Shown here: positions 34,220-42,207 of the stretch, piece after piece
How positions within the stretch are numbered: the first letter of the stretch is position 1
Layout of the letters: every line of letters begins with the position of its first letter
Source: CAVVKW01 sp963761705
GTDB lineage: Bacteria; Verrucomicrobiota; Verrucomicrobiia; Chthoniobacterales; JAATET01
Direction: 5' to 3'
Assembly (NCBI GenBank): GCA_963761705.1
Contig: CAVXHK010000001.1
Location: forward strand, 1,922,001-1,986,000
DNA length: 64,000 nucleotides
Notes under the pieces: model-generated
Told to the model about the DNA's origin: nothing
Databases searched by the model: none
The model's input: only the letters and a program-made list of their open reading frames with translations
Made by a program: the position numbers and the translations under genes

Positions 34220-35797
34220 ATGCCCGTTGGTTCTCTTGCCCTCATTTTGCACGCTCATCTGCCGTTTGTGCGGCACCCGGAGCACGAGGATTTTTTGGAA
34301 GAAGATTGGCTCTACGAGGCCATCGCGGAGACGTATTTGCCGCTCCTTCGGATGATGCGGCGGTTGAAGTCGGAGGGAGTGGGGGCGCGGCTGACGTTCA
34401 CGATGACGCCGACGCTCTGCGAAATGCTGCGGGATCCGCTGTTGCAAGTCCGGGCGGAGCGGTATCTGGCCCGGGGCGCCGCATTGGCGCAAGCGGAGAT
34501 CGAGCGCACGGAAGGAGACGCGGAGGTCAACGAACTCGCTCGGTTTTATCTGCGGCGTTTCGAGGAGGGACTGGCTTTCTACGTGAAGGATCTGGGGCGG
34601 GACATCGTGGCGGCGTTCGCGGAACTGCAGAACGACGGGGTGATCGAAATCATCACGTGCGCGGCGACGCACGGGTTCCTGCCGTTGATGGAGCAATACC
34701 CGGAGGCGATGCGGGCGCAGATTCTCATCGGTCGCGATTCGTATCGGGAGTGCTTCGGACGTGACCCGCGGGGGATCTGGCTGCCGGAGTGCGCCTACGT
34801 GCAGGGGGTGGGCAATTTGTTGCGGGAGGCGGGGATCCGGTGGTTCGTGGTGGACGCGCATGGGCTGATGTTCGGGCAACCGAAGCCGCGGTTCGCGATT
34901 TACTCGCCTTATTTCTTGCCGGAGGGACCGGCGGTTTTTGGACGGGACCGGGATTCGAGCCGCCAAGTGTGGAGCGCAAAGGAGGGGTATCCGGGCGATC
35001 CGGCGTATCGAGAATTTTACCGCGATATCGGGCAGGATCTGCCGGAGGAATACTTGAGCCGATTCTTGAAGACGGATCACCGACGGTTTACGGGGATCAA
35101 ATATCATCGGATCACCGGCGGGCCGGAGAAGGAACTTTACAACCGGGGCTGGGCGGAAGCGGCGGCGGACTCTCACGCGGGGCATTTCGTGGACAGTCGC
35201 GTGGGACAGATCCGGGCGCTTGCCCAGCAGTTGCCGGTGGAGCCGATGGTGGTGAGTCCATTTGACGCGGAGTTGTTCGGGCATTGGTGGTTCGAGGGAC
35301 CGGAGTTTTTGGAGATGTTTTTGCGGAAGGCGGCGTTCGATCAAGACACGTTTCGACTGGCGACGCCGGAGGATTATTTGCAGCGGCACCCGACCCTGCA
35401 GCTCGTGTCGCCATCGCCGTCGAGTTGGGGGAACAAGGGGTATTGGGAGGTCTGGCTGGATCGGTGCAATTCGTGGATCTACCCGCACCTCCACGCGGCG
35501 GCGGCTCGGATGACCCGGTGCGCACGGGCGAACGAGGAGGCTCCCACGCCGGGGACGGAGCGAATCTTGCGGCAAATGGCGCGGGAGCTTCTGCTGGCGC
35601 AGGCGAGCGATTGGGCGTTTCTCATGAAGACGGGGACGGCGGTGGACTACGCGACCAAGCGAACGAAGGACCACGTGCTGAGATTCAACCGGCTTTACGA
35701 GGCGTTGGTGGCGGGGCGGGACGACACGGAGTTCCTTGCGTTCTGCGAGGGGCGGGACAATCTTTTCGCGGAAATCGATTGGCGGCATTACTTGTGA
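34220..35797 (+). CDS. GH57 family glycosidase, probable 1,4-alpha-glucan branching enzyme
   Basis: 525 residues, close to the length of GH57 branching enzymes. The start (LALILHAHLPFVRHPE) carries the family H-x-H region. The catalytic nucleophile is Glu190 in WLPECAY and the acid/base Asp349 lies in SPFDAELFGHWWFEG, the motif typical of branching enzymes. It acts on glycogen-type glucans in the cytoplasm. The next gene overlaps its stop (GTGA). A GlgX-like gene at the left edge would fit the same pathway. Confidence 0.92.
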   Translation: MPVGSLALILHAHLPFVRHPEHEDFLEEDWLYEAIAETYLPLLRMMRRLKSEGVGARLTFTMTPTLCEMLRDPLLQVRAERYLARGAALAQAEIERTEGDAEVNELARFYLRRFEEGLAFYVKDLGRDIVAAFAELQNDGVIEIITCAATHGFLPLMEQYPEAMRAQILIGRDSYRECFGRDPRGIWLPECAYVQGVGNLLREAGIRWFVVDAHGLMFGQPKPRFAIYSPYFLPEGPAVFGRDRDSSRQVWSAKEGYPGDPAYREFYRDIGQDLPEEYLSRFLKTDHRRFTGIKYHRITGGPEKELYNRGWAEAAADSHAGHFVDSRVGQIRALAQQLPVEPMVVSPFDAELFGHWWFEGPEFLEMFLRKAAFDQDTFRLATPEDYLQRHPTLQLVSPSPSSWGNKGYWEVWLDRCNSWIYPHLHAAAARMTRCARANEEAPTPGTERILRQMARELLLAQASDWAFLMKTGTAVDYATKRTKDHVLRFNRLYEALVAGRDDTEFLAFCEGRDNLFAEIDWRHYL

Positions 35798-37149
35798 GAA
35801 AATTTTCAACGGTTCTCGTAATTTTCGCGGTGGTGGTGGGGGTGCGGGCGCAGTTGATCCCGGCCCCGGATGCGGTCGAGGTTGTTTCGGCGGATGGGGT
35901 GCCACCGATCCGGCTGATGTTTACTCCGCCGGATTTGGCGGGTCGGTTCGTCCTCGGGATCTTCGACGCCGGGGGATCCTTGGTGCGGCGATTGGTGACG
36001 GATCGGGACGCCGCGGCGTTTGACAAGGGACTCAACGGCTACATCACCACTTGGGACGGCTTGGATGACGCCGGTCAGCCCTGTCCGCTTGGAAAATACT
36101 CGGCGCGTGGGTTTGTGATCGGTGACGAGGTGGTGGTCCGGGGCGAGGCGTTCCATTTCAACGACTGGATCGACGAGGCCAGCGACGCGGCGGTGACACG
36201 GGTGGTCGACGTCGAGTTGGCCGATCAGTCGAATCTAATCGTCCTTTTCGAAGGCAAGACGGGACCGGTGCTCGAACGAGTGCCGGTGGCCGAGGGCGGG
36301 GCGGGCTGGACCGTGGCGGTGCCGGGAGCCACGAGTTTGGAGGGGTTGGCGGGGAGTTCGGTGCGGGTGCGGACAAAGGCCGGGGACCGAGCTTACACGC
36401 TGGACGACGGGGCGGCGGTCGCGTCGGACGTTCAGTCTGGTGCCGGCGGGTTGGCCCCGCAGATCGCGGGTGGGCGGGTGACCGATTGGTCGGCAGGCTT
36501 CGGCGAGACGCGGTGGGCGGTTGCGGAAACGGGTGCCCTAACGGCGGTGGTCCAAATCGGGCAGGACGGGGAGATCCTCCGGACTTTGCCGCTGGACGAT
36601 GCGGGATTTGTGCCCGTAAGGATCAGTGCCTCGCCGGGCGTGGAGGCGATCGCCGTCGTGGAGATGCGTGGGGAGGAGCAGCGGGTGCGGGTGATGGTGC
36701 TGGAAACAACCGAGCCGACCGAGATCGTCGACGGCCGACCGGTGTCGGACTGGCGAATCCTTCTGGAACGAATGATCACGCCGAACGAAAATTTTGGAGT
36801 TGTCGACGGCGAGGCGGTCGCGTCGAGCGGAGCGGCCTCCCGACCCCTGACGGCCGAGATCGCCTTGAATCCGAATGACCTGGACGTCGATGGGCAGGTG
36901 CTCCGGCTTTTGGCGGCGTTCGACGCTCAGGGGAGCTATCTGGCCACGGAGGCTGGTCTGCTTCTCGTGCGGGTCAGTGATCGAGCTGGCCTGACGGGAG
37001 TTGCGGCGGTGCCGGGGCTGGAGGCTGGGAGCGTGCGGATGTTTCAGGGGAATGGATCGGTCGTCGAAGAGTTTTCGATATTGAACCTTTCGGACATCGC
37101 CGCGTTCGATTGTGGGGACTTTCAACTCGCGGGCTTCGGGGCGGAGTGA
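35794..37149 (+). CDS. Secreted protein with FlgD-like Ig domain
   Basis: 451 residues from a GTG that overlaps the GH57 stop. Signal peptide RKFSTVLVIFAVVVGVRAQ. Residues about 40-110 form a FlgD-Ig-like domain: FVLGIFDAGGSLVRRLVTD, then TWDGLDDAGQPCPLGKYSARG. The C-terminal 330 residues are beta-rich and not recognised. The GTGA overlaps on both sides place it in a three-gene operon with GH57 and the next gene. A link between a cytoplasmic glucan enzyme and an exported protein is unusual; the functional connection is unclear. Confidence 0.7.
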   Translation: MRKFSTVLVIFAVVVGVRAQLIPAPDAVEVVSADGVPPIRLMFTPPDLAGRFVLGIFDAGGSLVRRLVTDRDAAAFDKGLNGYITTWDGLDDAGQPCPLGKYSARGFVIGDEVVVRGEAFHFNDWIDEASDAAVTRVVDVELADQSNLIVLFEGKTGPVLERVPVAEGGAGWTVAVPGATSLEGLAGSSVRVRTKAGDRAYTLDDGAAVASDVQSGAGGLAPQIAGGRVTDWSAGFGETRWAVAETGALTAVVQIGQDGEILRTLPLDDAGFVPVRISASPGVEAIAVVEMRGEEQRVRVMVLETTEPTEIVDGRPVSDWRILLERMITPNENFGVVDGEAVASSGAASRPLTAEIALNPNDLDVDGQVLRLLAAFDAQGSYLATEAGLLLVRVSDRAGLTGVAAVPGLEAGSVRMFQGNGSVVEEFSILNLSDIAAFDCGDFQLAGFGAE

Positions 37150-37667
37150 AGCGGACGAGTTATTCGTTTCTCGCCGTCGTTCTCGCAGCGACGGTGGCGG
37201 CCCGAGCGGCGGAGGACATCAAGGTGCCCTTCAACTTTCGGTGGGGAGATCCGCCCGCTTTGGTCGAGAGCACGGTGACGAAGGCGAAAGCGGAGGTCGT
37301 GAACGAGAAGGAGATCGACGGTCGTCGGGCCATCATCGTCGAGGGACACCCCGATCCGCGGCTGAAGCGGTCGATTTTTTATTTCATGAACGACGCGCTG
37401 GCGGAGGTGGAACTGCAATACGCCGACCCCTCGTGGGACACGTCGAAGTTGAACGCCATCTTCGAGCAGACGCGACGCAATCTGGATCGCAAATACGGGA
37501 CCAGTCGCAACATCTCGCGATCGAAGACGCGCGAGGACGGCGTCGTGCAGACGGTGCTCGGCTACCAGTGGGCGCAGTCCTACACGTCGCTCCGACTGTT
37601 TCTCTACTTGGCTGAGAAGGACGCGGACAGCTTCCGGATGCTGAGCTACCACTACCGGGGGTTTTAG
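37146..37667 (+). CDS. Secreted protein of unknown function
   Basis: 173 residues from a GTG that overlaps the previous stop by four bases. Signal peptide with KRTSYSFLAVVLAATVAARA. The mature part includes FNFRWGDPPALVESTVTKAK and YADPSWDTSKLNAIFEQTR, with alternating charged residues. It resembles small periplasmic proteins of this phylum that lack an assigned family. Last gene of the GH57 operon. Confidence 0.65.
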   Translation: MKRTSYSFLAVVLAATVAARAAEDIKVPFNFRWGDPPALVESTVTKAKAEVVNEKEIDGRRAIIVEGHPDPRLKRSIFYFMNDALAEVELQYADPSWDTSKLNAIFEQTRRNLDRKYGTSRNISRSKTREDGVVQTVLGYQWAQSYTSLRLFLYLAEKDADSFRMLSYHYRGF

Positions 37668-37703
37668 GGAAGGCGCGACCCGACGGGGAATTTTTGAAGC
37701 GGC

Positions 37704-37763
37704 GCTCCCGTGACGCGCTCGGGTCGTGTCTCGCAAGGCGAGCCGAGCGAGCTTCACGGGAGC
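37704..37763. terminator. Large imperfect hairpin between convergent genes
   Basis: Arms GCTCCCGTGA (37704-37713) and TCACGGGAGC (37754-37763) enclose CGCTCGG/CCGAGCG and CTCGC/GCGAG stems. It lies between convergent genes, so it may serve as a bidirectional terminator, or be a REP-like palindrome of the type mobilised by RAYT proteins. No T run is present. Confidence 0.6.
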
Positions 37764-37793
37764 TCGACGGTAGCGGCTTTGTCTGCCCGATCG

Positions 37794-38450
37794 CTAGTTG
37801 ATGGACGTGGGGCGCGGCGGGGGTTCGGAGGGAATCGGGAATGGAGCGCTCGAAGCCGCGGTGAGCCGCTGACTGGCTGAGCTGCGCGGGAAACGGCGGG
37901 CCTCGAGTTCGTAGTAAGCCTGGAGGAGGTCGGGTTCGAGGCCGATGCGGCGGCGGGTCTCGGCGAGTGGGAGATCAAGGAGCGGAGTGAAGTCGATGGT
38001 TTCGATCGGTTCGCACGCCGAGACGTAGCCGAGGTGGACGGCATCGCGAAAGACTCGCGTACCCTCTTCGGAAAAACGGTAGGGCTTCGGATAGACCTTT
38101 GACGCCAGGAAGGCGAAGAGACGCTCCTCCGTGGTGGTGACTCTGTCGCTGGAGCCCATGGTGAAGCCGATGACAAACGCTTCGTCCATGAGCGTCAGGC
38201 CGCGACCGAGGATGATGTGGGCGTAGTCGTGTTGCTCGAGCGTGATGCGGCCCTTGAAGAATCCGAACCCGCCGTAGTGATATTTCGGATTCTCGCAGAT
38301 CCGGATGATGAGCGGGACGTCGGTCGGTGGGTTGCCGACGTCCATGAGCCGGGCGTAAGCTTCGCGCAGGGTGGTCTCGGTCTCGCTGAGCGGGACGAGA
38401 AAACTGGCGAGTCCCTTGGCGTTGAATTTCTTGGTTTCGCTTTTGGTCAT
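37794..38450 (-). CDS. COQ4-like protein
   Basis: 218 residues. The segment EQHDYAHIILGRGLTLMDEA contains H-D-x-x-H followed after eleven residues by D-E, matching (or one residue off) the H-D-x-x-H-x(11)-E zinc motif of COQ4, which in other organisms is needed for ubiquinone synthesis. The surrounding pattern (helix, LIIRICENPKYHYGGFGFF) also fits a mostly helical fold. Verrucomicrobia normally make menaquinone, so a role in another quinone or lipid pathway is possible. Its start overlaps the stop of the preceding membrane gene by four bases. Confidence 0.5.
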   Translation of the reverse strand: MTKSETKKFNAKGLASFLVPLSETETTLREAYARLMDVGNPPTDVPLIIRICENPKYHYGGFGFFKGRITLEQHDYAHIILGRGLTLMDEAFVIGFTMGSSDRVTTTEERLFAFLASKVYPKPYRFSEEGTRVFRDAVHLGYVSACEPIETIDFTPLLDLPLAETRRRIGLEPDLLQAYYELEARRFPRSSASQRLTAASSAPFPIPSEPPPRPTSIN

Positions 38451-39181
38451 TGCGGGACGGGTGGATTGGCTTGGATGGTCTCGGTGTCGCTGGGTGCGAG
38501 ATCGCGGACGAGGCGGTCACGAATCTGCCTGGCCTCGGCGAGACGGTTTTCGAGACGGCTGGCTTGCTCGGCGGCGGCGCTTTCGACCGCAGGATCCAGG
38601 CCCGCGGACGGACGAATGAGAAGATCGATGTCCGCGCGGGTCTTTCTCATGGCGGCAACTCCTTTCTCGACGGAAGCAACGAGACGTTTGGTCTCGTTGT
38701 CCCCGAGGGCTCCGTTGGCGAGCCGGTCGAGGTCGGCCAGCCAGGCCTGGGCGAGGTTCGCGATCATGGTCGCGATCTCGGCTTCGATGGGCGTGACGTG
38801 GTCGTCTTCGATGATGGCGGCGTCGACGTGGCGTTTGTTGGCGAGAAAGTTGGGGAGGCTGAGGCGAAAAGCGGTGCCACAAGCGACCGGCAGTCTCGGC
38901 GTGAGTTCGGCGAGGAGGCGTTCGATGCGGGCGTTGGCGTCGCGGACTTGCTCTTTGCGCAACCCGATTTCCTGAGCTTGCCGGAGACCGCTCCAATGCC
39001 GCCGCCACCACGCGACGACGCCCGTGCCGGCGAGGGTCGCACCGGTCGCGCAAATCCACCAGGGTGCCCCGAGGAACGAATAGGCGGCGGCGAAGGGCAG
39101 GAACGGGAGCCAGGTAACTGGGTCCGTGAGAACGCGGGTGAGCGTGCGGGAGGTGGCTTGGACCTGAATTTCCCCGGACAT
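38447..39181 (-). CDS. Membrane-anchored coiled-coil protein of unknown function
   Basis: 244 residues. One or two transmembrane segments lie at residues 24-60 (WLPFLPFAAAYSFLGAPWW and GATLAGTGVVAWW). The remainder is helical with predicted coiled-coil (LRKEQVRDANARIERLLAEL) and many charged residues. It is translationally coupled to the COQ4-like gene (4-bp overlap). No family recognised. Confidence 0.65.
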   Translation of the reverse strand: MSGEIQVQATSRTLTRVLTDPVTWLPFLPFAAAYSFLGAPWWICATGATLAGTGVVAWWRRHWSGLRQAQEIGLRKEQVRDANARIERLLAELTPRLPVACGTAFRLSLPNFLANKRHVDAAIIEDDHVTPIEAEIATMIANLAQAWLADLDRLANGALGDNETKRLVASVEKGVAAMRKTRADIDLLIRPSAGLDPAVESAAAEQASRLENRLAEARQIRDRLVRDLAPSDTETIQANPPVPQ

Positions 39182-39276
39182 GCTCGGAAACGATAGCGTG
39201 GTCGGCGAGGAGTGCGAAACGTGGAATCCGCCTTTCGACTCCGCCTTTCGGGTAGTGTCCTAGTTTGAGTTACCCG

Positions 39277-40134
39277 TCAGGGAGTGTTGAAAGGTGGTTG
39301 ATTGGTGCCATCGGCAAAATCGAGGGCAATTTTGAGCGGTGGTTGAACCTGATCTGAGTCCAATACTGCTGATTTTGGCGTGCGGGCCAATTTTCGCTCA
39401 AACTGTCTCTTGAACAATTCGACGTACTCAATCAACGCGTCAAAGTCATCCGGCAGGAGTTCTTCACCCGAGAAGATCAGCTGTGCAGAGTTTCCCCCGA
39501 GTGGAATTGAATATTGAGCAAGCATCTTTTGATCAGTTGGTAATGCAGGAATCGCGGTTACTGATGGGGCCTTAATTCGGGTTTCCTGCTGTTTTTCAAT
39601 CCCGCCATCGCCTCCGCGTTCTTCATCTTGGGTATCGTCGGTGCGGGAGTCATCCGAAACGATACTAGGACGATCAAGTTTGGCAAACTCTCGATTTTCA
39701 ATAAAGACATCCGCTACTTTCCTTGCTCTATCAGGAGTGAATCCACTCTGGATCAGCTGGCTTTTGATGATCTCGATCCCGCAGTCATCAAATCCCTGTA
39801 AGGCATCGGTGAAAACTTTCGGCGTCAATGCAGCTTCTCTCACCGCCTGAATTTTCTGAGCCTCGCCAACGGGGTGGAGGGCCTTGATCGCAAGCTGCGT
39901 GATCGCCACCTTACTCTTCGGGCGGTCGATCAGCCCGTATTGTGACAAACTGCCGAGAGCTGACAGCGCAGACCCGTTCAGTCCGGAATATCCCAATGCC
40001 TTCACTGCTGATTCTGGAGGAACTGCGGTTCCTCTAATCTGCAGGTAAAGTTTTCCCGCGAGATCGAGAGCTGATTCAAGAGTAATTCCTGGTGCCCTCG
40101 GGCTCCTGTCTTTCGATTGGGTCTCTCCACTCAT
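39277..40134 (-). CDS. Winged-helix-like protein of unknown function in transposon
   Basis: 285 residues. The N-terminal 100 residues (LDLAGKLYLQIRGTAVPPES, GYSGLNGSALSALGSLSQYG and KVAITQLAIKAL) look like a winged-helix domain of the type seen in many uncharacterised proteins of mobile elements. A charged, low-complexity linker (about 150-190) leads to a C-terminal domain YSIPLGGNSAQLIFSGEELL with DFDALIEYVELFKRQFER. It is transcribed outward from the RNA region. A regulatory role on the element is inferred. Confidence 0.55.
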   Translation of the reverse strand: MSGETQSKDRSPRAPGITLESALDLAGKLYLQIRGTAVPPESAVKALGYSGLNGSALSALGSLSQYGLIDRPKSKVAITQLAIKALHPVGEAQKIQAVREAALTPKVFTDALQGFDDCGIEIIKSQLIQSGFTPDRARKVADVFIENREFAKLDRPSIVSDDSRTDDTQDEERGGDGGIEKQQETRIKAPSVTAIPALPTDQKMLAQYSIPLGGNSAQLIFSGEELLPDDFDALIEYVELFKRQFERKLARTPKSAVLDSDQVQPPLKIALDFADGTNQPPFNTP

Positions 40135-40263
40135 GCGGGGAACCGTATGGAGTATACGAGATCGATCAAGAATAAAAACGCATAGAACGAAGAGAAAACG
40201 CTTGCGCCATATCTCGTGATGACGTAATTCAATCTGTGTCCTGAGGAATCAGGGCAAACAGAA

Positions 40264-40395
40264 CCCCGGTCGTGCTCGAAACACGCCGGGGCTGAAACAA
40301 GACCTTATGACCGAAGGGGATCGCCCCAGCCTGCCCTCCAAAAGCAGGAAGACGAGAACCGGGAGAGGTCCAAACTCTCCGACCAGGTCATAGGG
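40264..40395 (+). ncRNA. Structured RNA candidate in transposon
   Basis: A 5' hairpin has stem CCCCGG (40264-40269) and CGTG paired with CACG and CCGGGG (to 40291) and loop CTCGAAA. Next, CCTTATGACC (40303-40312) pairs with GGTCATAGGG (40386-40395); between these lie three hairpins, GGGG/CCCC (40316-40327), CCTGC/GCAGG (40330-40348) and GGAGAG/CTCTCC (40362-40380). This gives a closed multi-branch fold, with no credible reading frame. It matches no RNA family I recognise. A tRNA-like element follows after 12 bases. The strand is assumed from the tRNA. Confidence 0.55.
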
Positions 40396-40407
40396 CACCT
40401 CATAAAT

Positions 40408-40480
40408 GGGGGCGTAGGTTAATCGGTAAACCGGCCGGCTCTACACCTTGCAATTGCGGGTCCGAATCCCGTCGCCTCCA
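40408..40480 (+). tRNA. tRNA-like element, possible CUA anticodon
   Basis: Acceptor arms GGGGGCG (40408-40414) and CGCCTCC (40473-40479) pair fully with one G-U, followed by discriminator A. The D arm GGTT/AACC with loop AATCGGTA and the T arm GCGGG-TCCGAAT-CCCGT are well formed. The anticodon arm is poor: loop CTCTACA would give U33 and anticodon CUA (amber), but only two of five stem pairs hold; a shifted 8-base loop allows four. It may be a tRNA pseudogene, a tRNA-like structure or a specialised tRNA. No CCA is encoded. Confidence 0.45.
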
Positions 40481-40500
40481 TCAATTTGAATAAAGTATGA

Positions 40501-40686
40501 CTATGAAATGTAGGATAGCAAGAGCTTTTCGAAGAGGGGAGATGCTTTTCCTCCCCATTTCTTGATGGCGCGATCAAGTGTCTCGCCATCTACCGAGATG
40601 GAAATTTTGCGCTTTGTTTGTCCCGCCGGACGACCTGCGCCCTCTCTGGCTCCACCACGGTTTGATTGTTCCCCTACTTTTTTCAT
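40501..40686 (-). CDS. Small ribbon-helix-helix-like protein
   Basis: 61 residues from the ATG at 40686. It has NRGGAREGAGRPAGQ, the Gly-Ala-Gly-Arg-Pro linker motif common in small phage and transposon DNA-binding proteins, followed by KRKISISVDGETLDRAIKKW, the strand-helix start of a ribbon-helix-helix fold. It is divergent from the transposase with 48 bases between starts, so it could repress that promoter. Confidence 0.65.
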   Translation of the reverse strand: MKKVGEQSNRGGAREGAGRPAGQTKRKISISVDGETLDRAIKKWGGKASPLFEKLLLSYIS

Positions 40687-40734
40687 TGACCTTTTATTGA
40701 AATAGGTCATACTTTTATCAACTTCAAGCGAAAT

Positions 40735-41562
40735 ATGGCAAACATCCTTTCCACCGAAAAGCAGGCAACAGTCATCGGAGCACTCGCCGAGGGCAACAGC
40801 ATCCGTTCCATTGAACGGATGACGGGAATTCACCGAGATACGATCATGCGCCTTGGCGTGCGAGTCGGCCAGTCGTGCGCTACCGTCTTGGACGAGAAGA
40901 TGCGGAATCTCGATTGCACACGGGTTGAGGTTGACGAGATTTGGGGATTTATCGGTAAGAAGCAGGCGAACGTCGGTAAAACCGACAATCGTTCGGAGGT
41001 TGGCGACGTTTGGACGTTCCTAGCCATCGATCCAGACACGAAGCTGATGCCAGCATTCGTGGTCGGGAAGCGCGACAAGTATCACACCCAAGTTTTTATG
41101 GATGATCTCGCCTCCCGTCTCAAAAATCGCATTCAACTTTCCAGCGATGCGATGGGAGCCTATGCCGATGCCGTCGAGCGTTCCTTTGGGGCGGATGTCG
41201 ACTACTCGCAGATCGTAAAGCAATACGCATCCCCGGTTGCCGAGGAGCGCCGTAAGTATAGCCCCGCCAAGCTCTCTGCGGTTTTCAAAACCTCTGTTAC
41301 TGGCGATCCGGTTCCGGCCCTCGCCTCAACCTCAATGATTGAGCGGGCTAACCTAACCGTTCGGACGCATTGCAAGCGGCTCGCGCGCCTCACGCTGTCA
41401 TTCTCCAAGAAGAAGGAGAACTTCGAGGCTGCGATTGCTCTTCATCTGGCGTATTACAACCTCGTGAAGTTCCACGGCACCCTCCGCATGACTCCCGCAA
41501 TGAAGGCGGGCGTTGAGGGTTCGGCATGGACCGTGGCCGATCTTGTCGATGCAGCGAAATAA
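40735..41562 (+). CDS. IS1-family-like DDE transposase
   Basis: 275 residues in a single frame. An N-terminal helix-turn-helix (GNSIRSIERMTGIHRDTIMR) is followed by the catalytic domain with VEVDEIWGFIGKK (first Asp and Glu), VWTFLAIDPDTKLMPAF, and SSDAMGAYADAVERSFGAD (second Asp). The C-terminal ENFEAAIALHLAYYNLVKFH resembles the E-containing helix of IS1-type enzymes. A passenger gene overlaps its end by 14 bases. Confidence 0.88.
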   Translation: MANILSTEKQATVIGALAEGNSIRSIERMTGIHRDTIMRLGVRVGQSCATVLDEKMRNLDCTRVEVDEIWGFIGKKQANVGKTDNRSEVGDVWTFLAIDPDTKLMPAFVVGKRDKYHTQVFMDDLASRLKNRIQLSSDAMGAYADAVERSFGADVDYSQIVKQYASPVAEERRKYSPAKLSAVFKTSVTGDPVPALASTSMIERANLTVRTHCKRLARLTLSFSKKKENFEAAIALHLAYYNLVKFHGTLRMTPAMKAGVEGSAWTVADLVDAAK

Positions 41563-41848
41563 TTACATCCGCCAGCTTCAAGACGCGATCCGCTCCGTTC
41601 ACGGCTGCGAGTCGCGCCACGCCACTACGAGCCGCGTAGTCTCCCGATTTGAAGGGCAGACGGCTTGGGACGGAGAGGTCGAGACATTTGATCTGGACGG
41701 GCATCCAAGGGCCGCACGCTGCCATGCGTGGGGCTTCGTTGAGGACGGGCAGCTTCGCTCTACCGCAGTGCTAGAACTCCCCCCGGTCGATTCGCCCTCG
41801 ACCGCCGTTGACGCTGCGATTGCGAGCATCGCAAAGGGTAGGAAATGA
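41549..41848 (+). CDS. Small passenger protein of unknown function
   Basis: 99 residues from the ATG at 41549, which lies inside the transposase end. It contains TAWDGEVETFDLDGHPRAAR and a C-terminal ELPPVDSPSTAVDAAIASI. It is not recognised. The overlaps on both sides (14 and 4 bases) show it is part of the transposase operon. Confidence 0.6.
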   Translation: MQRNNYIRQLQDAIRSVHGCESRHATTSRVVSRFEGQTAWDGEVETFDLDGHPRAARCHAWGFVEDGQLRSTAVLELPPVDSPSTAVDAAIASIAKGRK

Positions 41849-42051
41849 CGAACGATTGGCTTAACCAGAAGCTGCGTTGCGCTTTCCGAGAACTTCGGAA
41901 TGTCAAAGATAAGCTGGAGACGCTTCGCGATGCAGAAACCGACCATCGTGTTCGCAGTATTCCCAAGCAAGCTCTCGAAGATTTGTCGTCCGCGATGGCC
42001 GATTTAGAACTAATCGCCGAGAAAGTGAAAAATTCAACGAATTCAAAATAG
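41845..42051 (+). CDS. Small coiled-coil passenger protein
   Basis: 68 residues; ATG overlaps the preceding stop (ATGA). The sequence is a pair of charged helices (ELRNVKDKLETLRDAETD and LSSAMADLELIAEKVKNS) likely to form a coiled coil. It ends at the right inverted repeat of the transposon. Function unknown. Confidence 0.55.
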   Translation: MTNDWLNQKLRCAFRELRNVKDKLETLRDAETDHRVRSIPKQALEDLSSAMADLELIAEKVKNSTNSK

Positions 42052-42142
42052 GACACTACCGCCTTTCGACTCGACTGTCGCGGTGCGATCAAACCAGGAC
42101 AGCGTGCGGTCAAAGTAGGACTGTGTGCGATCAAACCAGGAC

Positions 42143-42195
42143 AGCGCAGATTTTGCGGAGCTGGAGCGGAGCGGAAGCGGAGTAAAATCTGCGCT
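42143..42195 (+). other. Hairpin upstream of second IS transposase
   Basis: Arms AGCGCAGATTTT (42143-42154) and AAAATCTGCGCT (42184-42195) are perfect complements. The loop contains GGAGCGGAGCGGA, identical to the loop of the hairpin at 8169-8235 in the other IS, although the stems differ. Conservation of structure and loop with a changed stem suggests a functional element. Confidence 0.75.
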
Positions 42196-42207
42196 CGCGC
42201 CCATGGA

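Larger units (their letters stand above)
39251..42060 (+). mobile_element. IS1-family-like transposon, 2810 bp, with RNA and passenger genes
   Basis: The ends are perfect inverted repeats GGTAGTGTCC (39251-39260) and GGACACTACC (42051-42060), continuing with partial matches (TAGTTTGA against TATTTTGA). The 8-base sequence GCCTTTCG flanks both ends (39243-39250 and 42061-42068), a duplication length usual for IS1-family elements. Contents: an unknown winged-helix-like gene, a multi-hairpin region, a tRNA-like sequence, a ribbon-helix-helix gene, the transposase and two overlapping small genes. The element is about twice the usual IS1-family size. Confidence 0.85.

Noticed and set aside
40244..40284. 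Hammerhead-like motif (CTGAGGA followed later by CGAAAC)
   Set aside because: No stem II can be formed between the two motifs and no cleavage-site stem is seen; the CGAAA lies in the loop of a stable hairpin.
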